Assembly (NCBI GenBank): GCA_934661135.1
Contig: CAKUJA010000110.1
Coordinates: forward strand, 1-6,122
Direction: 5' to 3'
Source: an uncultured Oscillospiraceae bacterium
GTDB lineage: Bacteria; Bacillota; Clostridia; Oscillospirales; Oscillospiraceae
Length of the DNA: 6,122 nt
The notes under the pieces were generated by a model. The model did no database searches, was not told the origin of the DNA, and saw nothing but the letters and a program-made list of their open reading frames with translations. Shown here piece by piece: positions 4,991 to 6,122 of this stretch; within the stretch, counting starts at the first letter, position 1; every line of letters begins with the position of its first letter. The position numbers and the translations under genes were made by a program.

Positions 4991-5229
4991 TTCTATCGCT
5001 TTTACATTTCCATGACTTTCCATTTTGCGCTGATTCATCCACTCATTCCGAACACCTGTCCGCCGTCTGCGGTCTCTCGTTTTCCGCATTTGCAGCTTCC
5101 CATCTTTTGCTTTGCAAGTTCAAATTCGTATTAAGTCAAATTTCAATTCTATTTGCATGAAATCTGTCTGTTTTGTCATTCTAAATGAATTTCATTTATA
5201 TAGAATTTCATATTTTTCAAAAAACGCAC
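4991..5229. other. AT-rich intergenic spacer, no gene seen
   Basis: Between the mgtE terminator and the downstream promoter I see no credible gene; the only open frame (4946-5134) runs through the terminator and has no ribosome site. The second half is strongly AT-rich and contains a palindrome, ATGAATTTCAT (5185-5195), with its right part repeated as GAATTTCAT at 5203-5211. The repeats are spaced 16 bases apart, about one and a half helix turns. They end about 20 bases before the -35 box and could be an operator or an AT-rich promoter-activating (UP-like) element. Confidence 0.4.
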
Positions 5230-5258
5230 TTGCAAAATGCACTTTGATACAGTATAGT
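5230..5258 (+). promoter_or_regulatory. Sigma-A promoter of the TAXI lipoprotein gene
   Basis: TTGCAA (5230-5235) and TATAGT (5253-5258) are separated by exactly 17 bases, and each is close to consensus. Transcription would start near 5265, leaving a leader of about 45 bases. GCACTT occurs twice (5226-5231 and 5239-5244) across the -35 region, and TGCA-AAA-TGCA (5231-5241) is an inverted repeat over it, a possible repressor site. A small hairpin, GACGG (5275-5279) with CCGTC (5287-5291), lies just before the ribosome site. Confidence 0.7.
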
Positions 5259-5309
5259 GATGGTTGGAAAAACTGACGGTTGACTGCCGTCCATTCAGGA
5301 GGAAATAAT

Positions 5310-6122
5310 ATGAAGAAGATCCTTGCGCTTTTGCTTGCGGCGCTGATGCTGCTGAGTCTCGTCGCCTGCGGCAAAGACACCGCCAAGGCCGACACCGCTT
5401 CTACCGACACTTCCAGCGCCGAAGCTGCGGCTCCCGCCGCTTCCAGCGGCTCGAAGCTCCGCTTTGTTACCGGCGGTGAGTCCGGCACCTACTATGCGTT
5501 CGGCTCCGTTCTGGCACAGCACGCCACCAACAACGCCGGCGTGAACATTGTCGGTCTGGTCGGCAACGGCTCGCAGTCCAATGTCTTTGAGCTGGCCGAC
5601 GGCAACGCGGAGCTAGCTTTCTGCCAGTCTGACGTCATGGCCTACGCCTACGACGGCACGAACCTTTTCGCCGAAACCGGCAAGGTTGACTGCTTCTCCA
5701 CCGTTGCCGCCCTCTACACCGAGCAGGTGCAGATCGTCACGACCAACCCGGAAATCAAGACCGTCGCCGATCTTGCGGGCAAGAGTGTCTCGATCGGCGC
5801 GGCTGGTTCCGGCGTGTATTTCAACGCGATGGACGTTCTTGGTGCCTACGGCCTGACTGAAAATGACATCAAGCCGACCTATCAGTCCTTCGGCGACAGT
5901 GCCGATGCCCTGAAAAACGGTCAGATCGACGCGGCGTTCATCGTCGCCGGCGCTCCTACGACTGCCGTCACCGACCTTGCCACCACAAAGGACGTCTACC
6001 TCGTCTCCCTTGATGACGCGCACGTTAACCAGCTTCTCGCCACCTCTCCCTACTATACCAAGGTCACCATTCCGGCAGACGTCTATGGTCTGGACTCCGA
6101 CACGATCACCGTCGCTGTCGCT
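5310..6122 (+). CDS. TAXI-family TRAP transporter substrate-binding lipoprotein (3' end outside window)
   Basis: Extracytoplasmic solute-binding protein that captures an organic acid or amino acid such as glutamate for a TRAP (tripartite ATP-independent) permease driven by an ion gradient; the actual substrate cannot be read from sequence. The 271 residues present open with a lipoprotein signal peptide (KK, hydrophobic core, lipobox LVAC with Cys20). A low-complexity Ala/Ser/Thr/Asp linker (about 22-48) follows. The mature domain has the TAXI hallmarks FVTGGESGTYYAFG (52-65), GNGSQSNVFELADG (85-98), AELAFCQSD (100-108), the phosphate-loop-like GAAGSGVYFNAMDVL (163-177) and DSADALKNGQIDAAF (196-210). 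The family is usually about 320-340 residues, so about 50-70 are missing past the edge. The ATG at 5310 has AGGAGG seven bases upstream. A fused TRAP permease gene would be expected downstream. Confidence 0.93.
   Translation, partial: MKKILALLLAALMLLSLVACGKDTAKADTASTDTSSAEAAAPAASSGSKLRFVTGGESGTYYAFGSVLAQHATNNAGVNIVGLVGNGSQSNVFELADGNAELAFCQSDVMAYAYDGTNLFAETGKVDCFSTVAALYTEQVQIVTTNPEIKTVADLAGKSVSIGAAGSGVYFNAMDVLGAYGLTENDIKPTYQSFGDSADALKNGQIDAAFIVAGAPTTAVTDLATTKDVYLVSLDDAHVNQLLATSPYYTKVTIPADVYGLDSDTITVAVA

Noticed and set aside
4236..5042. 268-codon minus-strand open frame opposite mgtE
   Set aside because: It is a shadow frame rich in Asp, Gln and Arg, passes through the mgtE terminator, and opposes a clearly full-length MgtE.
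5613..6023. 136-codon minus-strand open frame near the right edge
   Set aside because: It is antisense to the TAXI binding protein, whose forward frame has a signal peptide, lipobox, ribosome site and family motifs.

Overview
The window looks like chromosomal DNA from a Gram-positive Clostridia-type bacterium, perhaps an Oscillospiraceae-like gut anaerobe. The taxon is inferred from style, not from a marker gene. The reasons are strong AGGAGG ribosome binding sites about 7-8 nt from starts, sigma-A-like promoters with 17-bp spacers, a TAXI-type solute-binding lipoprotein with an LVAC lipobox, an MgtE magnesium channel, and GC-rich genes separated by AT-rich spacers.

Layout. Positions 1-428 hold no convincing gene but are dense in inverted repeats, and look like a repeated or structured intergenic element. 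Positions 429-3232 form a minus-strand cluster, read from right to left: a long AlaX-type alanyl-tRNA editing protein (2060-3232), a NudC-type Nudix NAD(H) pyrophosphatase (1236-2063) whose ATG overlaps the alaX stop by 4 bases, and two small membrane proteins of unknown function (824-1165 and 469-834) that overlap each other by 11 bases. A strong terminator hairpin (429-465) closes the cluster. A divergent intergenic region (3233-3569) separates it from plus-strand mgtE (3570-4949), which ends at a perfect 14-bp terminator stem. After an AT-rich spacer with a good promoter, a TAXI-family TRAP substrate-binding lipoprotein begins at 5310 and runs off the right edge. That last gene has no stop in the window and is easy to miss.

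The most interesting region is the roughly 220-nt leader of mgtE. It follows a near-consensus promoter (TTGACA, 17 bp, TATCAT). It contains a long imperfect helix (3392-3409 with 3467-3483), an upstream strand able to compete with that helix, and a segment (3515-3524) that can pair either with an internal loop strand (3409-3416) or with the mgtE Shine-Dalgarno sequence (3555-3562). A 28-codon leader ORF with its own well-placed ribosome binding site lies across the helix. This is the architecture of a translational riboswitch or leader-peptide attenuator. It does not match the M-box or Mn2+ (yybP-ykoY) consensus as I know them, so it is the best candidate here for an undescribed cis-regulatory system.

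Functionally the genes are mixed: translation quality control (AlaX), NAD or NAD-RNA turnover (NudC-like), magnesium homeostasis (MgtE) and sodium- or proton-coupled organic-anion uptake (TAXI-TRAP). Only the minus-strand genes appear to be co-transcribed.
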